From UBA4416 sp964541155 (GTDB taxonomy: Bacteria > Bacteroidota > Bacteroidia > B-17B0 > Aurantibacillaceae), in contig CAZIPC010000006.1 of assembly GCA_964541155.1 (NCBI GenBank), positions 124,001 through 188,000 on the forward strand: a DNA stretch of 64,000 bases. Direction: 5' to 3'. Of this stretch, positions 18,039 through 28,000 are shown piece by piece. Position 1 is the first letter of the stretch. Every line of letters begins with the position of its first letter. The position numbers and the translations under genes were made by a program. The notes beneath the pieces are model-generated. The model was not told the origin of the DNA. It saw only the letters and a program-made list of their open reading frames with translations, and searched no databases.

Positions 18039-19310
18039 ATGAAGTATTTTAAAATTTTATGGATATTAACAGTGTTTTATTTAATTAGTTTGTGCGCTTG
18101 TACAACACAAAAAATAAATCAATCTAGTAATGATCGGCTATATAAAAAAGAAAACAATAGTTTAAATTCAAAATATATTATATATCATACTAATGATAGT
18201 ATTAGTCAATTATTTTACGAAATATCTAATGAGGTTTTAATTTATAAGAAAACAGATACTAGTAATTACTTTTACAGTGATGTGAAATTACTTTTAAAAA
18301 TTTTTAACGAAGATAATTTAAATACCGCAATAGATACTTCTTCTATTATTATTAAGGATAAACAATCAGAGCCTATTTTAAAATTTATAAAAGGAAATGT
18401 GTTTGTAAATATGAAGCATGGTGCTAATTATTATGTTGATATTAATGTAATTGATAATCACAAGAAAGTTATTTATGCAAATAAGATGTTTGCAAATAAA
18501 GAGTCTAATTACTCTAGGCAAAATTTTTTAATTACTAATTTTAATAATGAAGTTTGTTTTGATTCGTATCACAAACCTGATGATGTTGTGTATTTACAAT
18601 CATTAAGAAATAAAGAAAAATTGTTTGAAGTTGATATGTTTTTTGGGAATTTCAAAATCGCATTGCCCCCTTTTGTATCAGAAAACATGCAACATTTTAG
18701 CTATAAACCTGATTCAACATATAGTGTTTATATAAATAATAATTTGTTTGAATTGCAGTTGCCTAAAAAAGGCTTCGCTCATTTAAAAACAAATAACGAA
18801 ACAAAAGATGGGGTTAGTTTTTTTGTTTATGAATCTTCATTTCCTAAAATTAAAAATACTGAGCAAATGATTTTATCAACCAGGTATATTATGTCAAAAA
18901 AAGAGTATGATTATTGTATGTCTGCTGCTGATAAAAAATTAGCAATTGATAATTTTTGGCTAGAATTATCTGGAAGTAATGAAAGAGCAAAAGAATTAAT
19001 AAAAAAATATTATGGAAGAGTAAAAGAAGCTAATAAATTATTTTCGAGTTATCAAGAAGGATGGAAAACAGACAGAGGAATGATTTATATAGTTTTTGGT
19101 GCCCCAAACATAGTTACTAAAAGAAAAAATTTAGAAGTATGGACTTTTGGAGAAGTTGGGAATCCTAATTCTCTTGTTTTTTCATTTATTAAAGTAATTA
19201 ATCCTTTTACAGACAATGATTATTATTTAGAAAGAAACGACTATTATAAAAATCCTTGGTATCAAGCTGTTGATATGTGGAGACAAGGAAAAATATATTT
19301 AGATAACTAA
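18039..19310 (+). CDS. GWxTD domain lipoprotein
   Basis: 423 residues from the ATG at 18039; an upstream in-frame TTG at 18024 is less likely because the ATG opens directly on a lipoprotein signal (MKYFKILWILTVFYLISLCAC). The C-terminal third contains the signature stretch YQEGWKTDRGMIYIVFGAPN, which defines the GWxTD family found in Bacteroidota and Acidobacteriota. The first half is beta-rich. Function is unknown. It ends four bases from the convergent CNNM/CorC gene, with no terminator hairpin visible between them. Confidence 0.87.
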   Translation: MKYFKILWILTVFYLISLCACTTQKINQSSNDRLYKKENNSLNSKYIIYHTNDSISQLFYEISNEVLIYKKTDTSNYFYSDVKLLLKIFNEDNLNTAIDTSSIIIKDKQSEPILKFIKGNVFVNMKHGANYYVDINVIDNHKKVIYANKMFANKESNYSRQNFLITNFNNEVCFDSYHKPDDVVYLQSLRNKEKLFEVDMFFGNFKIALPPFVSENMQHFSYKPDSTYSVYINNNLFELQLPKKGFAHLKTNNETKDGVSFFVYESSFPKIKNTEQMILSTRYIMSKKEYDYCMSAADKKLAIDNFWLELSGSNERAKELIKKYYGRVKEANKLFSSYQEGWKTDRGMIYIVFGAPNIVTKRKNLEVWTFGEVGNPNSLVFSFIKVINPFTDNDYYLERNDYYKNPWYQAVDMWRQGKIYLDN

Positions 19311-19314
19311 ATTA

Positions 19315-20613
19315 TTATTGAACTTTATCTGGTTCTAACACTCTAAGTCTAACAGATTCTACAGTTTGTTTTTTTCTTTGTAAAATAGTAATCTCATACC
19401 CTTCGTATTGTTTTTTTTCATTTACACCTGGAATTCTTCCCCATAAAAAATTTATTAAACCAGAAATGGTTTCGTATTTTGGACTTTCAGGCAAAGACAT
19501 TGGTAAAGACTCATTAACATCTCCAATACTGCTATGGGCATTTACAACATATTCTGTTTCACTTTTCTTTTCAACTGTAGGCTTTTCTTCATCATGTTCG
19601 TCTTGAATTTCTCCAACTAATTCTTCAATAATATCTTCCATCGTTACAATACCAGCTGTAGCACCAAATTCATTTGTAACAATTGCTATTTGCATGTGTA
19701 ATTTTTGAAAATCGCGGAGCAAGTCATTTATTTTCATACTTTCAGGAACAAAATGCGCAGGTCGCATGATATCTTTTATTGTTCTGAATTTTTTTGATAT
19801 TAATTCTTTAAATAAATCTTTAGCGTATATTACTCCTATGATATTATCAATATCTCCCAAATAAATAGGATAACGAGAAAAACCTTCATCTGAAATTTTT
19901 TGAACAATACCATCTCTATCTAAAGACTCTACATCAATAGCAGTTACTCGATTTTGAGGAACCATGATTTGTTTTACTAGTCGGTCATCAAAGTCAAATA
20001 CATTTTGTATAAGTTCATTTTCACTAGGTTTAATGGCACCTCCTTCTTCACTTTCAGTAAGTATTAATCGTAATTCTTCTTCTGTATGAACATCTTCTTC
20101 TCCAACACGCTTAATCCCCAAGATTCTTAAAAATAAATTAGAAGATTGATTTAATAACCATATAAATGGACCAAATACAAAATAAAATATCCGCATAGGC
20201 CATGATATAAATAACGTCATTTCAAGCGGATATTTAATCCCAAACATTTTAGGTACTTGTTCTCCAATTGTAATATGAAAAAAAGTAATTAGTGTAAAGG
20301 CAATAGGAACAGTAACAACATGAGGATTAACTTCTATATTTATATTTGTAAATATATTTCCAACGAGTTTACTCATAACATGTTCTCCAAAAGCACCTAG
20401 CCCTAAACTAGCTAAGGTTATTCCTAATTGAGTAGCTGATAAATAGGCATCTAGTTTTTGTACTAACTTTTGAGCGGCTTTAGCTCTTTTACTTCCTTTT
20501 TGCGCTAATAAATCTAGTTGTGAAGAGCGAACTTTAACTAATGCAAATTCTGCTGCAACAAAAAAGCCATTTAGTAAAACCAATAAAAATGTAAGAAATA
20601 AATCTGATAGCAT
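19315..20613 (-). CDS. Hemolysin family protein (CNNM-CBS-CorC)
   Basis: 432 residues. An N-terminal CNNM domain (about 1-190) with several transmembrane segments (LFLTFLLVLLNGFFVAAEFA and others) is followed by a CBS pair (about 210-335: VPQNRVTAID ... ATAGIVTMEDIIEELVGEI) and a CorC_HlyC domain (about 345-425). Family members are inner-membrane proteins linked to Mg/Co efflux or resistance; true hemolysin activity is not implied. A perfect -7 box lies upstream. Confidence 0.9.
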   Translation of the reverse strand: MLSDLFLTFLLVLLNGFFVAAEFALVKVRSSQLDLLAQKGSKRAKAAQKLVQKLDAYLSATQLGITLASLGLGAFGEHVMSKLVGNIFTNINIEVNPHVVTVPIAFTLITFFHITIGEQVPKMFGIKYPLEMTLFISWPMRIFYFVFGPFIWLLNQSSNLFLRILGIKRVGEEDVHTEEELRLILTESEEGGAIKPSENELIQNVFDFDDRLVKQIMVPQNRVTAIDVESLDRDGIVQKISDEGFSRYPIYLGDIDNIIGVIYAKDLFKELISKKFRTIKDIMRPAHFVPESMKINDLLRDFQKLHMQIAIVTNEFGATAGIVTMEDIIEELVGEIQDEHDEEKPTVEKKSETEYVVNAHSSIGDVNESLPMSLPESPKYETISGLINFLWGRIPGVNEKKQYEGYEITILQRKKQTVESVRLRVLEPDKVQ

Positions 20614-20633
20614 ATATTAATAATAACCTCTTA

Positions 20634-20641
20634 CAAATATA
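20634..20641 (-). promoter_or_regulatory. Candidate -7 box for the CNNM/CorC gene
   Basis: The minus strand reads TATATTTG (TAnnTTTG), 21 bases before the ATG at 20613. No clear -33 TTG is visible at the expected distance. Confidence 0.5.
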
Positions 20642-20702
20642 GTAATAGTAATGAAGATTTAAAATGATCTTTTGTTGATATACAAGTACTTAGAGTAAAT
20701 CT

Positions 20703-22007
20703 TTATCGTAAAATAACTAATCTATTGGCATCGAGTTTTATGAAAATAAAAAGCAAAATTGTGAAAGACCATAATGAAGAACCTCCATAGCTAAAAAAGG
20801 GTAATGGTATTCCAATTACTGGCATTAACCCAATTGTCATTCCAATATTTATGGCTACATGAAAAAATAATACTGATGCAACTCCATACCCATAAATTCT
20901 ACTAAACGGAGATCTTTGCCTTTCGGCCATAAAAATAACTTTAATAATTAAAAATAATTCAAGCATAATAACAATGCTGGTTCCTAAAAATCCCCATTCT
21001 TCTCCTACTGTACAAAATATAAAATCGGTATCTTGTTCAGGAACAAAATCATATTTGGTTTGAGTGCCTTGCAAATAACCTTTACCAAAAAATCCACCAG
21101 AACCAATTGCAATTTTAGCTTGATTAACGTTATATCCTTCCTTTTTTAAATTAACTGTCCCTCTACCTAACAATACATCTATTCTGGTTTTTTGATGCTC
21201 TTCTAAATGATTGTATACGTAATTTGTTGCTAATACCACACCACTGGCTACTAAAAATAATAAAGCAACAATCATAAAATTTTTACGAGACCGTTTAATA
21301 AATAAAAAAGTAATAGAGCTAATGATACCTAACGCAATGATGAGTGTTTGAGATTCTATAACCAACGATAATACAAACAATAGGGCTGATATTAAACCAA
21401 ATATTAAAAAGTTTACAGATAATCCTTCGCGATATAGCGTTACAATAAAGGCAATAAAAACAATTGCTAAACCGGTTTCATCTTGTAATATTTTAATAAT
21501 TAAAAGCGGTAAGCCTAAAATAAACGCCGCATAGATAGTGTTTTTGTAATTTTTAATTAAGTCTGATAGTTTATTTCTTCTTGTATTTTCTACTTCTATA
21601 TTAACATTGCTTAAATATTTTGCTAATGCTAAATTAGTTGCAAATTTCATAAATTCGGCAGGTTGTATTCCAAAGGAACCAAATCTAAACCATGAACGAC
21701 TACCTTTTACTTCTCTTCCTAAGTAGGGCACTGCTATACATGCCAATAGTAAAAAGGCATAAAAAAAATAAGCAAATACAGTATAAAAGCCTGCATCAAT
21801 AATTAAAATTAAAATAGCAATAAAAAATGCACTGCATATCCAAATTAATTGCATCCCATATTTTTGACTGGTATCAAAAATATTTTGATGTTCTTCGTTA
21901 TAAACTGCTGCATAAATATTAAGCCAACCCATAAATACAAGTAGGGCATAGGTTAAAACAGTTATTCTGTCTATTCCATAAAATATACTGTGTTCTTGTT
22001 TTCTCAA
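20703..22007 (-). CDS. rodA: Rod shape-determining protein RodA (SEDS glycosyltransferase)
   Basis: 434 residues with about ten transmembrane helices. RodA polymerises glycan strands from lipid II at the cytoplasmic membrane in elongation. SEDS features include GIQPAEFMKFATNLALAKYL, the periplasmic-loop segment KIAIGSGGFFGKGYLQGTQ, FVPEQDTDFIFCTVGEEWGF and the C-terminal GIPLPFFSYGGSS. It is translationally coupled to mrdA: its ATG overlaps the mrdA stop by four bases, and it is last in the mre operon. Confidence 0.96.
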   Translation of the reverse strand: MRKQEHSIFYGIDRITVLTYALLVFMGWLNIYAAVYNEEHQNIFDTSQKYGMQLIWICSAFFIAILILIIDAGFYTVFAYFFYAFLLLACIAVPYLGREVKGSRSWFRFGSFGIQPAEFMKFATNLALAKYLSNVNIEVENTRRNKLSDLIKNYKNTIYAAFILGLPLLIIKILQDETGLAIVFIAFIVTLYREGLSVNFLIFGLISALLFVLSLVIESQTLIIALGIISSITFLFIKRSRKNFMIVALLFLVASGVVLATNYVYNHLEEHQKTRIDVLLGRGTVNLKKEGYNVNQAKIAIGSGGFFGKGYLQGTQTKYDFVPEQDTDFIFCTVGEEWGFLGTSIVIMLELFLIIKVIFMAERQRSPFSRIYGYGVASVLFFHVAINIGMTIGLMPVIGIPLPFFSYGGSSLWSFTILLFIFIKLDANRLVILR

Positions 22008-23881
22008 TGTTTCTTTTTGGGATTATGAGTTTGTTTGCCTAATAAATTTTTACCGCCTATTAAATCAGCCTCCATCATTCTTTTTTCCATATCTGGTCTT
22101 GTTACCTTTCCTGTTAAATATTTTTCAATCATTAAACTTACGATTGGTGCCGACCAAGTTCCACCAAAACCAGCATTTTCAACAAAGCATACTATTGCAA
22201 TTTTAGGATTATCTCGTGGTGCAAATGCTGAAAATACAGCATGATCTTTCCCATGTGGGTTTTCCGCAGTTCCTGTTTTCCCGCAAGCAACTATACCCGG
22301 AATTTTTGAAGTAGTTGCAGTTCCAGCATCAAAACATTTTTGCATACCATCAAATACATTATCATAGGCAATTTTACTTTGCGCATAGGTATAGTGTTTT
22401 TCTTTAAATTTTGGATCTAATTTTTTTTCAATACCAACGCCTTTAATACAGTGAGGTATATAAAAAAAGCCTCTGTTGGCAATACTGGCAACCACATTTG
22501 CCATCTGTAAAGGCACTAGCGTTAGCTCTGCTTGCCCTATACCTAAAGACACAACTGTATTACTTCTCCAATGGTATCGTCCAAATACTTTGTTGTAATA
22601 TTCAACGGATGGTACATTTCCGGGTTTATCAAACGGCAAATCAGTTCCTAACTTTGTATTTGGTCCAAATGATCTAACGGCATTTCTCCAGTGATTGTAG
22701 CCGTCTTCAAATTTTGGATATTTTTTTTGATCAACAATTTCTCTGAATACATAGCTATAGTATGAGTTGCAAGAAGTTGCTATGGAACCAGGTAAATCGG
22801 TAGATGGATGGGGATGGCATTTAGGATGACCTCCCATAGGAGGATAACCACCATGACAAGGAAATACTGTTGAGCGATTTATAAGCCCGTCTTCTTGAGC
22901 AATTAAAGCATCAATTAATTTAAATGTTGAGCCAGGAGGATACATGGCGGTTAAAGCTCTATTAAATAGGGGCAGATTTAAGGAATCATAATATAATTTT
23001 GTATAATTCTTAGAGCGTTCTTTTCCTCCTACTAATAAATTAGGATCGTATGTTGGACTTGATATTAAACATAGTATTTCACCAGTACTTGGCTCAATGG
23101 CAACTATAGCTCCTTTTTTTCCACGCATCAATTTTTCTCCATATTCCTGAAGTACAATGTCTATACTACTAAATAATGGTTTACCAGCAATGGCCGCTGT
23201 ATCAAAAAGCCCATTCATGTATCGGCCTTTTGTTTTGTTATGAACATCAACCATTACAATTTGTTTTCCTTTAACGCCTCTTAATTCTTCTTCATAAGAG
23301 CGTTCAATACCGCTAATTCCAATATAATCTCCTTCAATATAATAATTGTCTTTTGCAGCTTTTTCTTTACTTACCTCTCCTACATAACCAAGTAAATGAG
23401 CTGCCACAGGTTTAGGATATCTTCTAACTGTTCTAGATTGAACATCAAATCCTTTAAATCTATATAGTTTTTCTTGTAGTGCAGCGTATACTTTATTGGA
23501 TAATTGTTTCTCAAAAACACTTTCCTTACGAGGAGAGTTTGGTGCTTGGCAAGCTTTTTTCATTTTTCGCAAGAACTCTTCTTTTGTAATTTCTAAAATT
23601 TTACAAAGTGCCATTGTATCACAATCTTTTGCAAGTTTAGGAGTTACCAGTAAGTCGTATGATAGTACATTTTGTACTAATAATTTTCCATTTCTATCAT
23701 ATATATAGCCACGTAATGGATATTCTGTTCTGTTTCTGAAAGCATTATTTCGAGCATCAAGTTTATATTTGTCATCAATAATTTGAAGGTAAAATAAACG
23801 ACATATATATACAATTGCAACAACGATAAAAAAACCGCTAATGATGTATTTTCTATCTGCAAGATGAGAATTAGTGTTCAT
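22004..23881 (-). CDS. mrdA: Penicillin-binding protein 2
   Basis: 625 residues: one N-terminal transmembrane helix (IISGFFIVVAIVYICRLFYL), a PBP dimer/pedestal region, and a transpeptidase domain with SxxK in YPPGSTFKL, SxN in ATSCNSYYS and KTG in ACGKTGTAENPHG. It is the class B transpeptidase that works with RodA in cell-wall elongation. The start overlaps the mreD stop by one base and its stop overlaps rodA, so the order mreB-mreC-mreD-mrdA-rodA is a coupled elongasome operon. Confidence 0.96.
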   Translation of the reverse strand: MNTNSHLADRKYIISGFFIVVAIVYICRLFYLQIIDDKYKLDARNNAFRNRTEYPLRGYIYDRNGKLLVQNVLSYDLLVTPKLAKDCDTMALCKILEITKEEFLRKMKKACQAPNSPRKESVFEKQLSNKVYAALQEKLYRFKGFDVQSRTVRRYPKPVAAHLLGYVGEVSKEKAAKDNYYIEGDYIGISGIERSYEEELRGVKGKQIVMVDVHNKTKGRYMNGLFDTAAIAGKPLFSSIDIVLQEYGEKLMRGKKGAIVAIEPSTGEILCLISSPTYDPNLLVGGKERSKNYTKLYYDSLNLPLFNRALTAMYPPGSTFKLIDALIAQEDGLINRSTVFPCHGGYPPMGGHPKCHPHPSTDLPGSIATSCNSYYSYVFREIVDQKKYPKFEDGYNHWRNAVRSFGPNTKLGTDLPFDKPGNVPSVEYYNKVFGRYHWRSNTVVSLGIGQAELTLVPLQMANVVASIANRGFFYIPHCIKGVGIEKKLDPKFKEKHYTYAQSKIAYDNVFDGMQKCFDAGTATTSKIPGIVACGKTGTAENPHGKDHAVFSAFAPRDNPKIAIVCFVENAGFGGTWSAPIVSLMIEKYLTGKVTRPDMEKRMMEADLIGGKNLLGKQTHNPKKKH

Positions 23882-24399
23882 TATTTATTCCTTGTTTGTT
23901 TGTAAAATAAAAATTGAACAATATATATAAAACAAAATGTACCAATAGAACTTAATATAACTCGTAAAAGAGTTTTGAAAAATTCATGAAATCTAAATAT
24001 TTCTAAATAAAAGAAAAATAAATGATGAATAAGTATAATTAAAGCGGAGTAAGTAATAAACCATAAAGATCCCATAGAATCAACGTTAGGAATTAATCCT
24101 GGGTCATATCCTTCTCTTGGAGAAAGTAGTTTTAATACAAAAAATCTTGAGAACCCAATTAATGTACAAGCTGCAGCATGCATGCCGGATGTATCATAAA
24201 ACATATCAATGGTTAGCCCAGTTAAAAATGAAAGAAATAATACGGCCAACTTTGGAGTTTCAAAGGGTAGAGAAATAATAAATAAAATATAAGGAAATAA
24301 AATAATATAGGATCCTAAGCGAATGTTTTGAACAATTAATACTTGTAACAGTATTAAAATAATAAAACGAATAATATTACTAATAATTTTATTTATCAC
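23881..24399 (-). CDS. mreD: Rod shape-determining protein MreD
   Basis: 172 residues, almost entirely hydrophobic with about five transmembrane segments. Sequence conservation in MreD is weak, so the call rests on size, topology and position between mreC (overlap of 11 bases) and mrdA. Segments such as LFPYILFIISLPFETPK and FLTGLTIDMFYDTSGMHA look like Bacteroidota MreD. It is the membrane partner of MreC in the elongasome. Confidence 0.9.
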   Translation of the reverse strand: MINKIISNIIRFIILILLQVLIVQNIRLGSYIILFPYILFIISLPFETPKLAVLFLSFLTGLTIDMFYDTSGMHAAACTLIGFSRFFVLKLLSPREGYDPGLIPNVDSMGSLWFITYSALIILIHHLFFFYLEIFRFHEFFKTLLRVILSSIGTFCFIYIVQFLFYKQTRNK

Positions 24400-25228
24400 T
24401 TTGTACTTGCGATTTAATTTCTAAACTATCTCTCTCTGTTTTGTAATTATATTTAATAATAGATACATGATTTACTTTTTTGAAATCAGCACTAAGCCTT
24501 ACTTTTACAGTATAAAACGATTCGTTAGGTTTTTGTTCATAGCTATCTACAAAGCCAACCAATAACCCTTCAGGAAAAATACCCGACAAAGAGCTAGTAA
24601 TTACAGTATCTCCTTTTTTTATTTTGGCATGTGTTGGGATATCGGTTAAGTTTGAAAAGCGATAGTCACTCCCATCCCAAATTAATGGTCCATAGGTCCC
24701 ATCCTTTTTTAATTGACAGTTAACCCTAACATCTTTATGCAAAATAGACATTGCAGAAGAAAAATTTTCTGACACATTTTTTACAATTCCTATAATACCA
24801 TCGCTTGTTATTACTGCCATGTCATGGTCTATGCCTTGGGCTGAACCCACATTTAGAGTTAAGTAATTATTTCGTTTATTAACAGAACTATTAATTACTT
24901 TTCCATTTAAAAATTCATATTCTTGTTTGTATAATGTATCATTTTTTTTATAAACCTTTAAAGGAATAGCTGCATAACCTAACTTTATCTTATTTAGTAA
25001 AAAGGTATTCATTTTAGCTAAACGCTCATTTTCTTCTTTTAAAAGTAAATACTCTTTTGCATTAGCTTCAGTTTCATATATTTTGGCGCTAATAGTGTTA
25101 GATGAGTTTAATATACTAGACCCCTGATAACCATTGTTTTTTACTAAAAATAAAACGCATATACATTCTAATAAAAGAAAAATAAAGAAAAAATTATTTT
25201 TATATAAAAATGTGAAAAGGTTTTTCAT
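24389..25228 (-). CDS. mreC: Rod shape-determining protein MreC
   Basis: 279 residues. One N-terminal transmembrane segment (FFFIFLLLECICVLFLV), a helical coiled-coil stretch (about 50-80: ANAKEYLLLKEENERLAKMN) and a beta-rich periplasmic domain with GSAQGIDHDMAVITSDGIIG, GDTVITSSLSGIFPEGLLVG and SADFKKVNHVSII. It scaffolds PBP2/RodA in the periplasm. It follows mreB by 29 bases. Confidence 0.95.
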   Translation of the reverse strand: MKNLFTFLYKNNFFFIFLLLECICVLFLVKNNGYQGSSILNSSNTISAKIYETEANAKEYLLLKEENERLAKMNTFLLNKIKLGYAAIPLKVYKKNDTLYKQEYEFLNGKVINSSVNKRNNYLTLNVGSAQGIDHDMAVITSDGIIGIVKNVSENFSSAMSILHKDVRVNCQLKKDGTYGPLIWDGSDYRFSNLTDIPTHAKIKKGDTVITSSLSGIFPEGLLVGFVDSYEQKPNESFYTVKVRLSADFKKVNHVSIIKYNYKTERDSLEIKSQVQSDK

Positions 25229-25257
25229 TTCTAGTTAAAGAACTTTTTTAACAGTAT

Positions 25258-26280
25258 TTATTTAATTAAGAATGGGAATTTGTGAATGTTTTTAAGTGCA
25301 ATTCCTGTTCCTCTTGCTACTGCTCTCAATGGATCATCGCAAACATGAACAGGTAATTTAGTTTTTAAAGAAATTCGTTTATCTAATCCTCTTAATAACG
25401 ATCCGCCACCTGCCATGTAAATACCTGTACGATAAATATCAGCTGCTAATTCAGGAGGAGTCATCTCTAAAGCATTTAAAATAGCTTCTTCAATTTTTGA
25501 AATAGATTTATCTAAACAGTGTGCTATTTCTACGTAACTTACAAATACTTCTTTTGGAATTCCACTCATTAAGTCTCTGCCTTGAACAGCAAAGTCAGCT
25601 GGTGGATTTTCAATTTCTGTCATAGCAGCTCCTACTTCTATTTTAACTTGCTCTGCACTTCGTTCTCCAATTAAAATATTGTGTTGACGACGCATGTATT
25701 CTTCAATATTTGCATTAAAATCATCGCCTGCAATTCTAGTAGATTTATCACAAACAATACCTCCTAAGGCCATAACTGCAATTTCAGATGTTCCACCACC
25801 AATATCAATGATCATATTGCCCATTGGCTCTTCTACGTCTATACCCATACCAATTGCTGCAGCCATTGGTTCATGAATCATGTATACTTCTTTAGCTCCA
25901 GCATGTTCGGCACTATCTCTTACAGCACGTTTCTCAACTTCAGTAATACCGCTAGGAATACAAATTACCATTCTAAGTGATGGTTTAAAAAAATGATTTC
26001 CAGGATTAATCATTTTAATCATTCCTTTAATCATTTCTTCTGCAGCTTGAAAGTCTGCAATTACTCCATCGCGTAATGGACGAATTGTTTTTATGTTTTC
26101 ATGTGTTTTCCCATGCATCATTTGCGCTTGTTTTCCAACCGCTATAACTCTTCCTGAAGTTCTATCTACAGCCACAATACTTGGCTGATCTACTACAACT
26201 TTTTCGTTATGAATAATAATAGTATTGGCTGTCCCTAAGTCAATCGCAATATCCTGTGTTAAAAAATCAAATAACCCCAT
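25258..26280 (-). CDS. mreB: Rod shape-determining protein MreB
   Basis: 340 residues, actin-fold ATPase that forms membrane-bound filaments directing wall elongation. The phosphate-binding motifs are IAIDLGTANTII and MIIDIGGGTSEIAV, and the adenosine motif is YMAGGGSLLRGL. The N-terminal amphipathic MGLFDFLTQ could mediate membrane association. It starts 27 bases after purH and heads the mreBCD-mrdA-rodA series, so it may be transcribed from the purH promoter as well as from its own. Confidence 0.98.
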   Translation of the reverse strand: MGLFDFLTQDIAIDLGTANTIIIHNEKVVVDQPSIVAVDRTSGRVIAVGKQAQMMHGKTHENIKTIRPLRDGVIADFQAAEEMIKGMIKMINPGNHFFKPSLRMVICIPSGITEVEKRAVRDSAEHAGAKEVYMIHEPMAAAIGMGIDVEEPMGNMIIDIGGGTSEIAVMALGGIVCDKSTRIAGDDFNANIEEYMRRQHNILIGERSAEQVKIEVGAAMTEIENPPADFAVQGRDLMSGIPKEVFVSYVEIAHCLDKSISKIEEAILNALEMTPPELAADIYRTGIYMAGGGSLLRGLDKRISLKTKLPVHVCDDPLRAVARGTGIALKNIHKFPFLIK

Positions 26281-26307
26281 AGTTTATTAGTTATTAATGT
26301 TTGTTTT

Positions 26308-27837
26308 TTAGTGTTTAAAATGTCTTGTTCCAGTAAATACCATACTCATCCCATTTTCGTTACAATAGTCAATACTGTCTTTATCTTTTATTGATCCTCC
26401 TGGTTGAATAACTGTATTAATACCAACTTTATGAGCTATTTCTACACAATCTGCAAATGGAAAAAAAGCATCACTAGCCATTACAGCCCCATTTAAGTCA
26501 AATCCAAAGTTAGTTGCTTTGGCAATTGCTTGTTTTAAAGCGTCTACACGAGATGTTTGCCCAGTTCCACTAGCTAATAGTTGATTGTTTTTTGCAATAA
26601 CTATTGTATTTGATTTTGTATGTTTTGCTAATTTATTAGCAAATAATAAATCTTTTATTTGCGAGTTTGTTGGCAATACGTTAGTAACTGTTTTAAAAAT
26701 GCCTTCTGTTTCTGTTACTGTATCTTTGTCTTGTTCAACAATACCATTTAAAAGTGTACGTATTTGTTTTTTAGGTAATTCAATTGGTTTTTGAACTAGT
26801 ATAATTCTGTTATTTTTTGATTTTAGAATGGTTAATGCATTTGTGTTGTAGCTGGGTGCAATAACAACTTCACAAAATAGTTTGTTTATCTCTTCTGCTG
26901 TTTCAAAATCTATTTCAGTATTAGTGATGAGAATTCCTCCAAATGCAGAAACAGGATCTCCAGCTAATGCGTCTTTGTATGCATCTATTAATCTTGAGCG
27001 ACTGGCTACGCCACATGCATTATTGTGTTTTAAAATTGCAAATGTTGGTTCTGTTGTAAAATCTGCCATTAAATTAACCGCAGCATCTACATCTAATAAA
27101 TTATTGTATGATAATTCTTTTCCGTTTAATTTTTCAAACATAGCATCCATATTGCCATAAAAAACGCCTGTTTGGTGAGGGTTTTCTCCATATCGTAATG
27201 TAACCCCATTGTTAATACTATTTTTTAAAATAGGTAATTGTTCGTAGGTGTTAAAATAATTAAATATAGCAGAATCATAATGACTACTCATGGCAAAGGC
27301 TTTAGCGGCAAAAGTTTTTCTATCCGATAAATCAGAAGAGCCATGTTTTGTATTTAATAAGTTTAATAAATCGTTGTAATCATTTCTGGATGATACAATA
27401 ACAACATCATTAAAATTTTTAGCAGCAGCTCTTATTAATGAAATTCCGCCAATATCAATTTTTTCAATAATATCTTCTTCTGCAGCTCCACTTGCCAACG
27501 TTTCTTCAAATGGGTATAAATCAACAATTACTAAATCTATAGGAGGAATATCATGTTGTTGCATTTGAGCGATGTCAGAGCTTAATTCACGACGTCCTAA
27601 TATGCCTCCAAATATTTTTGGGTGTAATGTTTTAACTCTTCCTCCCAATATTTCAGGAAATGAAGTTAAGCCTTCTACTGATTTTACTGGTGCTCCAAGA
27701 TTTTCAATAAATGTTTGAGTGCCGCCAGTACTGTATATAGTTACGCCTAATTCATTTAATTTTTTGATAACTGGTTCTAAGTTATCTTTATAGAAAACGG
27801 AAATTAAGGCGCTGTTTATTTTTTTTGAGTTGCTCAT
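26308..27837 (-). CDS. purH: Bifunctional AICAR formyltransferase/IMP cyclohydrolase
   Basis: 509 residues. It performs the last two steps of de novo IMP synthesis. The N-terminal MGS-like IMP cyclohydrolase domain spans about 1-195 (IYSTGGTQTFIENLG, GRVKTLHPKIFGGIL, DLVIVDLYPFEETL). The AICAR transformylase domain covers the rest (LRYGENPHQTGVFYG, LKHNNACGVASR, DPVSAFGGILITN, ASDAFFPFADCVE, IQPGGSIKD). It is first in a run leading into the mre operon. Confidence 0.98.
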   Translation of the reverse strand: MSNSKKINSALISVFYKDNLEPVIKKLNELGVTIYSTGGTQTFIENLGAPVKSVEGLTSFPEILGGRVKTLHPKIFGGILGRRELSSDIAQMQQHDIPPIDLVIVDLYPFEETLASGAAEEDIIEKIDIGGISLIRAAAKNFNDVVIVSSRNDYNDLLNLLNTKHGSSDLSDRKTFAAKAFAMSSHYDSAIFNYFNTYEQLPILKNSINNGVTLRYGENPHQTGVFYGNMDAMFEKLNGKELSYNNLLDVDAAVNLMADFTTEPTFAILKHNNACGVASRSRLIDAYKDALAGDPVSAFGGILITNTEIDFETAEEINKLFCEVVIAPSYNTNALTILKSKNNRIILVQKPIELPKKQIRTLLNGIVEQDKDTVTETEGIFKTVTNVLPTNSQIKDLLFANKLAKHTKSNTIVIAKNNQLLASGTGQTSRVDALKQAIAKATNFGFDLNGAVMASDAFFPFADCVEIAHKVGINTVIQPGGSIKDKDSIDYCNENGMSMVFTGTRHFKH

Positions 27838-27854
27838 AAAAGTATAGTAATATG

Positions 27855-27862
27855 CAAAGATA
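27855..27862 (-). promoter_or_regulatory. Candidate -7 box for purH (and mre operon)
   Basis: Minus-strand TATCTTTG matches TAnnTTTG 18 bases before the purH ATG. No good -33 element is evident, so this rests on the octamer and its position. Confidence 0.5.
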
Positions 27863-28000
27863 ATTGTTCAAATAGGATATTGACATTTTGTTGAAAAGTG
27901 CTTAAAAATCTATGCAAGCCAATTAATAACAAGTTTTTAACAATTTTGATTTTAATCTAAATTTACGTTTTTATTAAACTCTTTTCTTTACTTTTAAATA